Positions 1-13,502 of a stretch of 64,000 nt of DNA are shown one piece after another (within the stretch, counting starts at the first letter, position 1; every line of letters starts with the position of its first letter). Both the position numbers and the translations under genes were made by a program. Location of the stretch: positions 33,562-97,561 of the forward strand of contig AJWJ01000016.1 in NCBI GenBank assembly GCA_000277445.1, in the 5' to 3' direction. The stretch comes from Polysphondylium violaceum. Its lineage: Eukaryota; Evosea; Eumycetozoa; Dictyosteliales; Dictyosteliaceae. The notes below the pieces were generated by a model that made no database searches, was not told the origin of the DNA, and worked only from the letters and a program-made list of their open reading frames with translations.

Positions 1-60
1 AAACACCTCTGTTAAACGAACAGTCATCTTCAGATTAATAGTCAAGAAAAGAGATCAAGG

Positions 61-3000
61 ATGGTAATCAAAATAAAGTTGTTTTTTTTGATATCATTAT
101 GCATGCTCTGTGTTGGAGGGGCACCTATCATCTCACGCATATATCCTACATGGGGTTTAATTGGTAATGATATTAATATTGAAGGAACAGGATTTAGGTA
201 AGTGTGTGAACACATTTGATCAAGTACATGAGGGAAGACATTTATTGATATTTTAATTTCAACACCTCTAGTGCTACAGTAGCTTTAAATAGTGTATCTG
301 CATCTGGTTACCCTTGTGTAATTCAGTCTGCTACAACAGAATTAATAGTATGTCATTTGGAAGATGAGAGTATTCCCAGAGCCAATGCATTGGACATTTC
401 TGTTTCTACCAGTAGTGTCGTATCAAACAGCAAGCCCTTTGGTCTGATTGAAATTGGTGGTTATGGTCAAAACAATAAATTCTATAATTGGACTGGAGGA
501 GTTTATAGTAGTATTCCAGATAAAAGTAAAATTGCTGTCCGAAGTGTTGACTTGTCTGTAAATATACCCGTTACATATGAGGATCATCAAAACATGTATT
601 TTATTTTGAATGTAGAAATGGCTAAACAATCTGAATTTCAATTAATTGATTCATCCACAAACTCTGTTGTTTCTTTATATAAACCATTACTTGGATTTTA
701 TGTTATCGTTGATGATGTCAAATTTTATGAAAATAGCATGGTGATCACAGGGTTTGCTTATACTTCCACCACCACAGTAACTACAAGTCAAATAATGGGT
801 CAGAATGATCCCTGTACGATTACATCGTTTTCAGATACTAGTATTACATGCACACCAGTGTCAACTTATTTTATTAATACAATGACCTATCCATTCACCA
901 TCATTAAAAGTGGCATTTTGAAAGTCTTTACCCGCATACCGACTTTTATACAGGGCTATGAAAACTTAGGAGTAGATATCTGTAACTTAAACGTTTCCTC
1001 CACAAATTTAGGCCAAACAATCAGAATAATTGGTTTGAACCCAACTCCCATTGTACCAACAACTACTACTATTTCTACAACAGATACAATTGTTTCGTTT
1101 ACATATCCTTTAAATGCCCAATGTGGCTATGCTTTTGTTTCCACTGATGATAGTACAAGTTTCCAACGTCTTACAAATTCAATGATTATATGTCCAACTC
1201 CAACCGTTCAGACTGTCATTGCCAAGCCAGATAGTTCAAATAACAACATCATTTTGTTTAATGGCATATTCTTAAATGAACAACTATATGGGAACACTAT
1301 AACAACAACTATTAGTTATACAATCCAATTTGGTGGAGGTGCTATAATGAGTTGTTCAAATCCTTCACATTTATGGATTCCTGCAAACTCTACCTATACC
1401 GCATCTTGCCAAGTTTCCGCTACACCAACAACTTCGTTTATGCTTATTGCTGCCACATTGGATGGTCAATCATCATCTATTCTTGTAGGATATCAGCCAA
1501 CCATCACAGGAGTATCCAAAACTGATTATAAAGTACCAGGAGTTATTACAATCACAGGTTCTGCCTTTTCCTCTCTTGATTTAACCGTTTTGATTGGTGG
1601 TTCTCAATGTGTTAACCCTGTTGTTCAAGGAGATGGATTACAAATGACATGTACTTTTGGCAGTGATGTTACTGTTGTAGATTTCAGCAAACCATTAGAA
1701 GTTTTTGTTAGTATCGGTTCAACTTATAATGATAAAAAGTCTCTTTTCTATTATAATAGACCAACACCAACTATTTCCAGCTCAACAAGAACATATTTTG
1801 GTGTACCTGGTACTGTCACCATTACTGGAACTTATTTGTACTCTACAAACTTGGTTGTAACAATCGGAGGTTCACCATGCACTAGTCCTTTATCAGCACC
1901 GGATGGAAATTCAATTGCCTGTCAATTCGATTCTAGTGTTATTCTTACAATTCCATTAGAGGTATCAGTGACCATTGATTCAACATATACTGCCAAGAAT
2001 TCAGTGTTTTATTATGAGTTGACAACTCCAACATTAGTTGGCTCAACATCCACTGTATATGGCACATCTGGTTTAGTTACAATCACAGGTACATCGTTTT
2101 ACAATTTCGGACTTGTTGTAACGATCGGTGGAGCAACTTGCTCCACACCAATCGCATCTGAAGATAACAAAGAGATCACATGTCAATTTGCTGGCGTTAC
2201 AGTCACTGATATCAAGAATCCTTTGGAAGTATCAGTAACAATTGCAACAAACTATAATGCAAAGAAATCTGTGTTTTATTATACCTTAGCAACTCCAACC
2301 ATTACTAGTTCAACCAAATCACTCTTTGGTACGCCAGCTATTATTACAATTACAGGCAATTCATTTTTCAATTTTGATTTAGTCGTTTTGGTTGGAGGTT
2401 CTATTTGTAACAATGCAATAGCATCTCAAGATAACAAACAGATCACTTGTACTTTTAAATCTGACGTAGCTGCCGGGGTAAATACACCACTAGAAGTACA
2501 TGTATCTATGAATACAAATATTGAAGCCAAAGCAAATGTTTTCTATTATGCTAAACCAACCCAAGTTTCTATCTCAAGCTCAACCTCTACAAAGTATGGT
2601 GTACCTGGAATCGTTACCATTTTTGGTAATAACTTTATCAATAACCAATTGCTGGTTAAAATAGGTGGATCAGAATGTACCAATGCCCTTGCAACACAAG
2701 ATAGCAAACAGTTGACATGTAGATTTAAATCCGATGTTGTGGCAGCAGAAAATACAGTATTGGATGTATTTGTTAGTGTACAATCTTTATTCAATGCAAC
2801 AGAACCTGTATTCTTGTATATTAAATCAGACCAGAATTGTCCAATTGGCAGCAATGGTCAAGAATGCTCAGGTCATGGTACATGTGAACAACAATATTTA
2901 TGCAAATGCAATAAAGATTGGGAATCATCAGATTGCTCCATACCAAACAACGGCGGTGGTACAGTGATTCCAGATCCAAATGTAAATCCAAATGATACAT

Positions 3001-3827
3001 CAAGTACTATTATTACACCTGGTGGTACAATGTTTGATGTTGGGATTGTACTCATTCAAGAGATTGATAGTGATCATAATATTGTTCAATCGTACAATGT
3101 CACCAGTATTAAATGGACTAACATTACAAAACAAGATAATCAACATATATACACAACAACATTACCAAACAATCAATCCACATTAAATGTTAAACTAAGT
3201 ATCAACAATTTAGATGAAAATGTATACTATAACTTTGCCGGTGACGTTATACCAATATTGCCCAAATCAATCAAATATCAAGTTGAATTACAAAACTATA
3301 CATTCAGCTCAAGTCTCAACACAATGCAATTTATATTCAAATCTGGTATTCTTCAAGAAGGTGGCGAATGTGTATATGAATCAGACACCAACACACAACC
3401 AACATCTGGTGACTCTATTAGATCCATTTTAATGATGTTGAATGGCGAGACTCTCATAGGTACATTTTCAAATAGAATTGTATTAGACAACAGACCATCA
3501 TACAACCAAGTAAACAAATTAACAGACACCCAAATCAACCAATACAATCTCAATTCCCAATCACTCTATGTTGCAATCACCACCACATCATTCAAAAACG
3601 ATGTAGTTGTCGACCCAAATTTCGGTGTATTGGTGACATCCACACCAGACAACCAAAACCAGTGCAATAAAAAGTTTGCCGCCTGGAAAATTGCAATGAT
3701 TGTGGTCTGCTGTGTCGTCGGTGTAGCCCTCCTCATAGCAACAGTCATGTTGATTAAAAAGAGAGCAGTTGTAAAGGCATTCAACGCAAAACTTAAAAAA
3801 CTAGACAACCATCAAGCCAACAAATAA
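61..3827 (+). CDS. TIG-repeat / EGF-like single-pass surface protein (Tgr/ComC-type), 5 repeats
   Basis: Two exons, 61-197 and 272-3827, give about 1230 residues. The intron (198-271) starts GTAAGT and ends TAG, and it splits a Ser codon. The ATG at 61 opens a hydrophobic signal peptide (MVIKIKLFFLISLCMLC). The mature part starts with a TIG-type segment (IYPTWG...IEGTGF) and then an N-terminal region of about 450 residues. Five tandem TIG/IPT units of about 88 residues follow, each with a PG.(V/I)TI.G core and a GG..C......C.F cysteine pair. After them come one EGF-like module (CSGHGTC...CKCNKDWESSDC), a conserved C-terminal ectodomain (IKYQVELQNYTF region) that resembles the ComC-type domain, one transmembrane helix (AMIVVCCVVGVALLIATVML) and a short basic tail. 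The order matches dictyostelid TIG/EGF adhesion and allorecognition-type proteins (TgrB1/TgrC1, ComC families). The exact orthology and ligand are not known. Confidence 0.88.
1491..2828 (+). repeat. Five tandem TIG/IPT-coding units
   Basis: Each unit is about 265 bp and encodes one immunoglobulin-like TIG fold. Unit starts read YQPTI, NRPTP, ELTTP, TLATP and AKPTQ. Each unit carries IGG..C and C.F cysteines, presumably one disulfide per unit. Units 1 and 2 are nearly identical to units 1 and 2 of the neighbouring gene. Confidence 0.85.
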
Positions 3828-4633
3828 TAACAACTCTCCATATTGTGTTTAACCTTTGCACTAGTTATAACATCTCCTGATCCAAAACCTGTTTGCAATA
3901 ATGAAAAAATAATAATAAAATGTTTGTGATTTTATTCCAATTATCAATGACAACATTCCCCAACTCCCCACTGATTTAGTATCTCCCAAGACCACAAATT
4001 AGTTTTAAATAACTATATGTTTATTCAAAGCTATAATATCATTCCACCAAAAATTGTATTTCTTTAGCAAGTATGATTGGATTAATCATCAATTATCGCC
4101 AACTACCAAAGTAAGCACATTGTCACAACTCAATAAAAGTACAACTTTGTTATTTATAATATCATTAATGTGCGCGAAAAAAAAAAGACTCTTGGTGGAA
4201 CGAAATTGTGTATGGCTAAAAAGAACTCGTCCTATTGTCATAGATTTTTTATCAATCTCGATCATTATTACGATTTGTAAAGATGATTTTGATGTTTGGG
4301 ATATTTTTTTATATCATATGGTAAAAAAAGCCTCTTCCCGGGAAACAAAAAATGAAAAAAAAATAAAAAAAAATAAAAAAAATAGAAAAAACGGTGTTTG
4401 GCATTGAACAGTAACGTCTATTGGTACAATGCATGGATATTTTTTATGATCAATAGATAAGGTGGGAAATTGTATGGATTTTTGAAGAAGGAGATGAGGT
4501 GGATTGAGAAAAAAAAAAAAGTAAAAAAAATCTAAAAATTCAAGCATTCAAGAATACCAACAAAACGACGCTCTCAAAGATTGAGTATCCATATTTTAAC
4601 GATCCAAAGTGATCACACATAATTTACAATCAT
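3828..4633. other. Intergenic spacer between the two TIG genes
   Basis: AT-rich with several A and T homopolymers (around 4170, 4350-4390 and 4510). Short open frames here are low-complexity Lys/Asn runs. No supported gene is seen. It should contain the 3' end of the first gene and the promoter of the second. Confidence 0.6.
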
Positions 4634-7600
4634 ATGAATATTTCTTTATTTGTTTATTTTTTAATATCTCTGTGCATACTGTGTGCAGCAGCTGCACCTC
4701 AAATCAATCGTGTCTCTCCGTCATTTGGAGGTTTTAGTACACAAATTTGGATTGAAGGAACAGGTTTTGGGTAAGTTACCTTACAGAGGATCAAAAAAAA
4801 AAATAATAATTTATATTGACTTTGTATTTTATTTATTTTAAACTATACTATAATAGCGCTACGGCAGCTTCAAATAGTGTAAGTGGCAATGGATACGTTT
4901 GTGCAATTGGAAGTGCCAACATCACTCATATAAGATGTACTTTTCAAAGTGCCAGTGTAACTGGAATTCCAGTTTCACTCAGCATTGGTGTTACCACTGG
5001 CGGCATTCAATCAAACACTCTTCCTTTTGGGATGATTTCTATCTCTAAATTTCTTCAAAGCAATTTGATATTCTGGATTCAAGGAGGCTTTAGTAGTATT
5101 CCAGTTGCAAGTCAAAATAAAATTATTTTAAGAACCCAAGATCAAACTATAACAACTCCAGTTAGATACAGTGAAACTGGCCTTCAGTGGGATGTAACAG
5201 AGCAGATGGTGAGAAAAGGAGGTCTGGTCGAAATTTTTGATGGGGCTACTAATACTGTTGTTACCCAAACTTCCCTTCAGTATACAGCAATTGTTCAAGA
5301 AGTAAAGTATTACGAGTCAACAATTTCAATCAAAGGGTTTTTGTACTCTGCTAGTACAACAGTAACTACAAGTCAGATTTACAATGTAGTTGATGATTGC
5401 CCTGTTTCCTCTTGGACAGAGAACACTCTTGTTTGTACCCCAGTGTCCACCTATTATATTGACAAGTATTATTTTCCATACACAATTAAACAAAGTAATA
5501 ATTTAGTATATTCATCGGGCGCTAGTCTTCCTATGATTCAGAGTTTCCAAAATACAGGCGCAGATTCATCAACTTTGAAAATCGACAATCTCCCCCAAAC
5601 CACTCCTCTTAGAGTATTAGGTCTTACAGCAACACCAATCGTACCAACTGCTATATCAACTACAGGAGTTGTCTTAACATATCCACCCAATGCACAATGT
5701 GGCAATGCTTTTGTTTCCTCTGATGCTAGTTTGAATTTCGAACGTTTTTCCACATCGACTCTTGTATGTCCAATTCCACTCATTCAAAATGTAGTCACCA
5801 AGCCAGATAGTTCAAACAACTATGTCTTGACATTCAATGGTAAATTCTTGAATAATCAACAATATAAAATTGGCACTGAAATTTTGTTTTATTCAATCCA
5901 ATACAGCGGAGGTGCCAACCAGTCTTGTCCTACTCTTACCACTTCATCAAATGCAAATTTTGTCTACACCGCTAGTTGTCAAGTCCCAGCCATTGCCATA
6001 CCAACTACTTTTAAACTCTATGCCTCGACATTACCTGGCCAATCATCCAGTATACTAGTAGGATATCAACCAACTATTGAAACAGCATCAAAAACAAATT
6101 ATAAAACTACTGGAACTGTAACTTTAACAGGTAAAGCCTTTTCATCATTTGATTTAGTCGTAACAATTGGAGGATCTCCATGTCGAAATCCAGTCGTTGC
6201 CTCTGATGGATTACAACTGACATGTACTTTTGATGGTGATGCTGTTGTTGTAGATTTTAACAAACCTCTTGAAGTTGTTGTTAGTATTGGTTCAACATAT
6301 ATTGATAAAAAGTCTATTTTCTATTATAATAGACCAGCTCCAACCATTTCCAGTTCAACAACAACAAACTATGGTATACCTGGTACTGTCACCATTACTG
6401 GAACTTATTTCTACTCTACAAACTTGGTGGTAACAATCGGAGGTTCACCATGCACTAGTCCTTTATCAGCAGCAGATGGAAATTCAGTTACCTGTCAATT
6501 TGATTCTAGTGTTACTGTGGCTAGTATTAGAAACCCATTAGAGATATCTATTACAATTGACTCAACATATACCACTAAGAGATCAGTCTTTTATTATACA
6601 TTGGGTGTCCCAACCATTAATAGTTGTACTTCAACAGATTATTTAGTACCAGGTAAAGTTACCATCACTGGCGCCGGGTTTGCTATGTTTAGTTTGGTTG
6701 TACAAATAGGTGGCCGGGCATGTACTTCTCCCTCTGTTGGTTCTGGTGGCACCACGATTGTATGCGACTTTCCAGCCAATGTTGTTGTAACAAATTTCAA
6801 GGCACCTCTTACCGTATCTGTTAATATGGACTCTACAGTTACTGGAACCAAAGATGTATTTTTATATAACCAACCACAACCAGTGATCACCAGCGCTTCC
6901 TCAACTTCATATGGTGTAGCTGGTACTGTTACTATTATTGGTCAGTATCTATATACAACACAACCTATGACAGTAACTATTGGTGGCGTTGCGTGTGCAA
7001 ATCCCTCTGTCAATGTACAAGGTACTCAAACTACATGTTCCTTTTCATCAACAGCCAATCCAATTGATTTCATTACACCTTTACCAGTTTTTGTTGGTTT
7101 TGAATCAACCTTTAGTGCGACTAAAAATGTATTCTTGTATAAAAGACCCAATCCAGTGTTAACAAGTGCCTCTTCAACCACCTTTGATACACCCGGTAAA
7201 GTAACTATTATAGGTCTATACTTCTCTTTTAGTACATCAATAAATACAGCCGTGAATATTGGTACAGCAGCCTGTACATCACCCATTATTACTGGCGATA
7301 CTCAAATTGTTTGTGACTTTGCCAGTAAAGTTGCCGTACCTGATTACAATACGTTACTCGATGTTAAAGTCACTCTTGATACAACCTATACTGCGACCAA
7401 AGCAATGTTTAAATATATTAGACCCATGCCATCTTTGACCAGTGCCTCTTCAACCACCTATGGTACACCAGGCCCTATTACTATTGTAGGTAAATATTTC
7501 TCTCCATCAAGCACTGGTGGCATTGTTGTCACGATTGGTGGAGTTGGGTGTACATTACCTCAAAGAACAGGGGATACTCAAATAGTTTGCTCATTTGATA

Positions 7601-10600
7601 GTACTAGTTTGGTTGTAACCGATTACACTACAGTATTCGACGTCCGGGTCACCATTGACACAGACTATGTAGCTTCTAAACCACTTTTCAAGTATCTTAG
7701 ACCCAACCCATTGCTAATTAGTGCCTCTTCTACAATCTATGATACACCAGGTCCAGTCACTATAGTAGGCAAATACTTCTCGCCATCCACCACTATCAGT
7801 GTTACTATTGGTGGTCAATCTTGTACCTCACCTGTCGCAACTGGTGATACTCAGATTGTCTGTACATTCCAAAGTAGACTTGCAGTTACTGATTATAACA
7901 CATTATACATCGTAGGTGTTACTATTTCTGGTTCATTCTCCTCTAGCAAACCAATGTTTCAATATATTAGACCCAATCCAAGTCTAACTGCTGCATCATC
8001 AACTACCTATGGTACAGCTGGACTTGTTTTAATTGAAGGTAAATATTTCTCACCATCCACTTCCGACTCTATAACTATCACCATTGGAGGAGTCCCCTGT
8101 ACAACGCCTCAAAGAACTGGTGATGCTCAAATAATCTGTTCTTTCTCCAGCTTAGCTCCACCAGGTGATTATAAAACACCATTACCTGTGTCTGTTACTA
8201 TTGATACTGCTAGTACCACCAGTAATTTGTTTAGTTATATTAGACCCAATCCTGTCCTCACTTCAGCCACTTCCACCGTTTTTGCTACACCAGGTCCCGT
8301 CACTATTATTGGTAACTATTTCTCGCCACAAAACAACATGGTTGTTACCATAGGTAATGCCCCTTGTTCAAGTCCTGTTGTAACTGGTGATACTCAAATT
8401 GTTTGTAATTTTGCTAGTACGGCTCCAGTACCCAATTACCAAACACCATTGAGTGTAAGTGTTTCAATTGACAACACCTATTCAGTAGCTAAACAAGTCT
8501 TTTATTATATTAGACCAACACCAACCATCATCTCTGCCTCCTCCACAAACTATTTAGTACCAGGTATAGTTACCATCACTGGTACTTTCTTTGCTCCAGA
8601 TAGTTTGATTGTCACTATTGGCGGCAGCTCGTGTAATTTACCCACTGTTGCTCAAGGGGGTAATGAATTGACCTGTCAGTTCCAGTCTAACGTTCCAGTT
8701 ACAGATTTCAAGTCTCCCTTAACCGTATTTGTAAGCGTTGACACCTCCTTTATTGCTTCTAAAGCAGTCTTTTATTATATTAGACCAAATCCAATTATTA
8801 GCAGTGCCACTCCAACTACATATGATACAGCTGGTATTGTTACAATTACTGGTAGTTATTTTGCATCCTCCGATTTAATTGTCAAGATTGGCAATGCTCC
8901 ATGTGCATCACCTACAGTTTCACAAGATACAAACCAGATCACCTGTCAATTTGATTCAAAAGTTGCAGTCACTGACTACAAAGTTCCACTAGATGTATTT
9001 GTTAGCATCGAAACCACCTTTACAGCAACCAAAGCAGTGTTTTTATATAATAGACCCAATCCAATTTTAACAAGCACATCCAAAACCACATATGGTACTC
9101 CTGGCCAAGTATCAATAGTAGGCAAATATTTCTCACCACAAGATGCCTTGGTTGTAAAGATTGGCGGTGTAACTTGTACAAGCCCATCAGTCACGAGCGA
9201 TACCCAAATCATCTGCAACTTTGCCTCATCTGCCCCAGTTTCAGACTATGCCGTTCCACTTGAAGTCTTTGTTAGTCTTGCCTCTACAAATACAGCTTCT
9301 AAATCTATCTTTTACTATAATAGACCACAACCTATTATTTCCAGTGCTAGTTCTCTTGTATTCAACAGCGCAGGTAAAGTTACTATTTCAGGTTCCTATT
9401 TCGCTCCACCTAAAAATCTTGTCGTAACCATTGGAGGCACTCAATGCACTTCACCCAGTGTGAGCTCGGACGGAACATCGATTGTTTGTTCATTTTCTGC
9501 TGATGTAACTGTTTCTGATTTCAGAGATCCATTACCTGTCACTGTAGTCATAGACACCACTTTCACTGACACCAAATCAGTGTTTTACTACAATAGACCA
9601 AGCCCTACAATCACTGCAGCAACCTCTACCAAATATGATGTACCAGGTCTTGTGACTCTCACAGGTACCTATTTTGCTTCTACCAATTTAATCGTCAAAA
9701 TTGGAGGTGGTCCATGTACTGGACCTGTGGTAAACAGTGATACTGAAATTGTTTGTTCCTTTGAATCAAACGTAGTAGTCTCTGATTTCAAGGATTCGTT
9801 AGTTGTATCTGTTAGTGTTGATTCTGTATCTGGTTCTGCAGCAGTATTTACATACATTAGACCAGACCCAATCATTACTAGTGCCACCTCTCTAGTTTAC
9901 AAAACTCCAGGTCAAGTTACAATTTCAGGTACCTATTTTGCAATTGATAATCTAATCGTCAAAATTGGAGGTGGTGCATGTAGCTCACCAGTTGTAAACA
10001 GTGGTGGTAACCAGATCACTTGTCAATTTAATGCAGACGTTGTTGTTGTGGATTTTGAGACCAAACTAACTGTCTTTGTTAGTGTTGATTCTTATTCTTC
10101 ATCAAACTCAGTATTCTCTTACACTAGACCCAATCCAGTTATTATTTCTTCAACCTCAACAGTCTATGGAGTACCTGGAATGGTAACGATCACAGGAACT
10201 TACTTTGATGAAGATGATTTAATTGTCAAGATTGGTAGTGTAGAGTGTACATCACCAGTTGTATCCCAAAACAAAGATATCATTCAATGCAAATATCCTT
10301 CAAGTGAACCAGTAGACTCTAAATTCAAGAATCCACTTTCAGTTTATGTCAGCGTCAAGTCTATTTACACCTCTTCAAAACCAGTATTCTATTATATTAG
10401 ACCATTACCAGTCATTACTGAATCTAGTTCAACAGTCTATGCCACACCAGGTCAAGTCACAATCACTGGAAACTACTTTGCCTCTGACGATGTCTATGTT
10501 GAAATTGGGGGCCAAGAATGCACCACTCCAGTCTCTACTGCTAATGTCATTACTTGTGACTTCTCTTCAAATATTTCAGTAGATAGAGGTTTTAGTCAAA

Positions 10601-12723
10601 AACTCAATGTCCTTGTCAGCATCGACACTGATTTCAATACTACCAGACCAGTTTTCACCTACCTTAGACCTAATCCCGTTGTAACTAGTTCAACTTCTAC
10701 ACTATTTTCAATTCCAGGTGTTATTTCTATCGCTGGTAACTATTTTGATACCAAAGACTTGATTGTCGAAATCGGGGGATCCAGTTGTGTATCTCTTAAT
10801 GTCAATCAAGATGGCACATTAGTTACTTGTACCTATGCATCAGATATTGATGTTAAAAACTATGATCTTCCTCTACAAGTATTTGTTAGCGTTGACACAA
10901 ACAGTGCATCTGCACCAGTCTTTTTCTACACCAAACCAACTCCAACTATCACCGAAGCCTCATCTACTATTTTTAATGTACCGGGCCAAGTCACTATTAT
11001 TGGTGATCAGTTTGTAAATGATGATTTAGCCATTGAAATTGGGGGAGCCAACTGTACATCACCCAATATTGTAACACCCCAAAAGGTGATATGTGATTTC
11101 CCATCCACCGCCCCATTTGTAAGATTTGCAGATCCATTGGATGTATTAGTTAGTATTAAATCCATTTACACTGCCACCGAGTCTGTATTCTACTACCTTA
11201 GACCTAATCCAACTATTAAATCTTGTTCTTCATTATACTTTAATATTCCTGGTCAAGTCACAATCACTGGAACTTATTTTGCCTCTACAAACTTGGTTGT
11301 TATCATCGGGGATGAACCTTGCACTAATCCAATTGCCTCTGAAGATGAGACAACCATTACCTGTTTGTTTGAATCCAATGCCCTTTTCAAAGATTACCAC
11401 ACACCACTAAATGTCACTGTTGCGGTTGCCTCTAAATCGACAACTAGTGCATTATTTTATTACACTAGACCCAATCCAGTGATTATTTCTGCAACCTCTA
11501 CAAAATATGGAGTTCCTGGTAAAGTAACAATCAAAGGCTCTCTCTTTGAATCTCAAGAGTCTCAACAGTTACTTGTCTCTATTGGTGGATCGACCTGCAC
11601 TCAACCATTGGCTAGTCAAGATGGCACGACCATTACATGTGACTTTGCATCGGATGTTCCAGATAATCATCAAGCATTAATAGTATCTGTCTCTATAGAA
11701 TCTAAATACAAATCAGCAAAAGCTGTTTTCCTCTATGTCAGTCCTGATAAAACATGTCCTATTGGTATTGGGGATCAAGTGTGCTCAGGTCATGGTACAT
11801 GTAATCAACAACAGTTTACTTGTGAATGTAATAGTGGTTGGGAATCATCAGATTGCTCTCTTCCAAATAAGGGAGGTAACATTCCAGATCCAAGTGTACA
11901 TCCAAATGATACATCAAGTACTATTATCACTCCTGGTGGTACAATGTTTGATGTTGGTATCGTACTCGTCAATGAAATGGATACCAATAACAATATAATT
12001 CAATCATACAACATTAGCAATATCTCTTGGAACAACATCACCAAGCAAGATAGTGTATACTCTTACACCACAACATTACCAAACACAAAATCAACATTAA
12101 ATGTCCAGCTCACCGTCAACTCTTTAGATCAAAACGTGTATGTTGATTTTGCAGGTGATGTTATCCCAATATTGCCAAAATCCATCAAATATCAAGTTGA
12201 ATTACAAAACTATACATTCAGTTCAAGCCTCAACACCATGCAATTCATCTTTAAATCTGGTATCACTCAAAGAGGTGGTGAATGTGTGTATGATGAAAGC
12301 ACCAAAACACAAAAATCTCTCGACTCTGTCAGATCAATTCAAATGACTTTAAATGGTGAAACATTAATTGGTACTTTCTCTGATAGAATTGTGATAGATG
12401 ATAGACCATCATACAACAAAGTCAGTAAACTGGTTGATCAGGAAATCACCCAATACGGATTAGACAATCAAAATGTCTATATCTCCATTACAACCGCCTA
12501 TTTCCAACAAAGTGTTGTTGTAGATCCCAATTTTGGTGTACTCGTTACTGCTCAAAGTGATGAAGAAGCTTGCAAAAAACCATTTGAAGCATGGAAGATT
12601 GGTACCATTGTAGCCTGTAGCACAATCGGTGTTGCAGCTGCAGGTACTACCGCTGTATTTATTAAAAAGAAAAAAGATCAAGCTGCCTTTATGACTAAAA
12701 TGTCAAGTTTAAATAGAGATTAA
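4634..12723 (+). CDS. Giant TIG-repeat / EGF-like single-pass surface protein (Tgr/ComC-type), 21 repeats
   Basis: Exons 4634-4770 and 4857-12723 give about 2667 residues. Exon 1 is 137 nt, exactly as in the upstream paralog, and the intron sits at the same codon and phase. The ATG at 4634 begins a signal peptide (MNISLFVYFLISLCILCAAA). After an N-terminal TIG-type region I count 21 tandem TIG units, most opening with (I/N/L/T)RPNP and containing PG.VTI.G and IGG..C...C.F. The last unit leads into an EGF-like module (CSGHGTC...CECNSGWESSDC), the same C-terminal ectodomain as the paralog, a transmembrane helix (around KIGTIVACSTIGVAAAGTTA) and a Lys-rich tail. The role is inferred to be cell-cell adhesion or recognition. 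The size is unusual, because characterised Tgr proteins have far fewer repeats. Confidence 0.9.
6064..11745 (+). repeat. Array of 21 TIG/IPT-coding units
   Basis: Units of about 265-275 bp, counted by their starts from YQPTI (first) to TRPNPVIISATSTKYG (last). Sequence between units has diverged at the DNA level, but the RP.P, PG.VTI.G and paired-Cys frame is kept throughout, so the array is under coding constraint. It grew after unit 2, since units 1-2 match the smaller paralog best. Confidence 0.85.
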
Positions 12724-13027
12724 ATTAAAAAAATTAAATAAATTGAATCAATAATATTAAGAGTACTGTTTATTTTAATTTGTGCATTGACTTTAAATGA
12801 ATGATATGAGTTAAAGGTGAATGAATTAAAATAAATTATTGTAATTAAACCAATGCGCTACAATTTTAAAATTTAATTAACAATATTAGTATTTGAATGC
12901 TAAACTATTAAATAAACTTCAGTTGGTGTATGCACCCTTCTGTAATGGTTGGAAATCCTCACGTTAATCAAAACATAAAAACTTTAAATTTATAAAACAG
13001 ACCCACCAATCATTAGATTTCATTCAC
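12724..13027. other. Intergenic spacer
   Basis: AT-rich 3' flank of the giant TIG gene. No gene or structured RNA recognised. Confidence 0.5.
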
Positions 13028-13362
13028 CATCACTCAGGTAGGGGAACAGGTGTGATAAAAGTCAACCACTTTCCACTTGAGAACAAGATAACTGACATCC
13101 ACGGTGCCCTCTCGGGAGGTCCATCTTCTTTACTCTCATGCGTGGTAACTCTTCGATCAATATCTTGGCGACTTACTCCCCTTCTGGCCCTACTTCGGGT
13201 GCTCTGGACACCTACATACAATCTCTGTACACTCTCCCTCTCGCTTAGAAGGACCTTCACATCATGGCAGGTGATTTCAACTGCACAGTCGAAGAAGAGA
13301 ACCCACTCTCCCACCTCCTCAACTCCCTTTCACTTGACAGCAAAGGATATATGATATAAAAC
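13028..13362 (+). mobile_element. Decayed non-LTR retrotransposon endonuclease fragment (TRE-like)
   Basis: Base composition is visibly more GC-rich than the flanks. The frame from about 13028 reads GRGTGVIKVN, then shifts near 13120 into a second frame that contains NILATYSPSG, one in-frame TAG, and IMAGDFNCTVEEENP. The pair 'vYaP' plus 'aGDFN' is diagnostic of the exonuclease/endonuclease/phosphatase domain of L1-like retroelements. The fragment ends about 70 bp beyond the 3' end of a tRNA gene. Dictyostelid TRE elements target tRNA gene flanks, and TRE3 types target the downstream side. It is truncated, frameshifted and surely inactive. No reverse transcriptase part is present. Confidence 0.75.
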
Positions 13363-13420
13363 TACTTTCAAACATGATGGACCTAAAAAAAAAAAGTACA
13401 CCGACAAATGAAATTTTTTT

Positions 13421-13430
13421 AAAAAAAAAA
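13421..13430 (-). terminator. RNA polymerase III terminator of tRNA-His
   Basis: Ten A residues on the plus strand give a T10 run on the minus strand, one base after the tRNA 3' end. This is a standard Pol III stop signal. Confidence 0.8.
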
Positions 13431-13431
13431 G

Positions 13432-13502
13432 TGCCGCGACCAGGAATCGAACCTGGGCCAAAGCAGCCACAATGCTGTATACTACCACTATACGATCACG
13501 GC
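13432..13502 (-). tRNA. tRNA-His (GTG)
   Basis: Read on the minus strand, the 7-bp acceptor stem is GCCGTGA/TCGCGGC (one T-G pair) with discriminator A. The D-arm is GTATAGTGGTAGTATAC, the anticodon loop is TTGTGGC (anticodon GTG, His), and the T-arm contains GGTTCGATTCC. There is no intron. As in other cytosolic eukaryotic tRNA-His genes, G-1 is not encoded and would be added after transcription. Confidence 0.95.

Noticed and set aside
4054-4407. 117-codon open frame on the plus strand between the TIG genes
   Set aside because: Ends in poly-Lys/Asn from A-tracts, has no family features and no splice partner. Most likely chance in AT-rich spacer.
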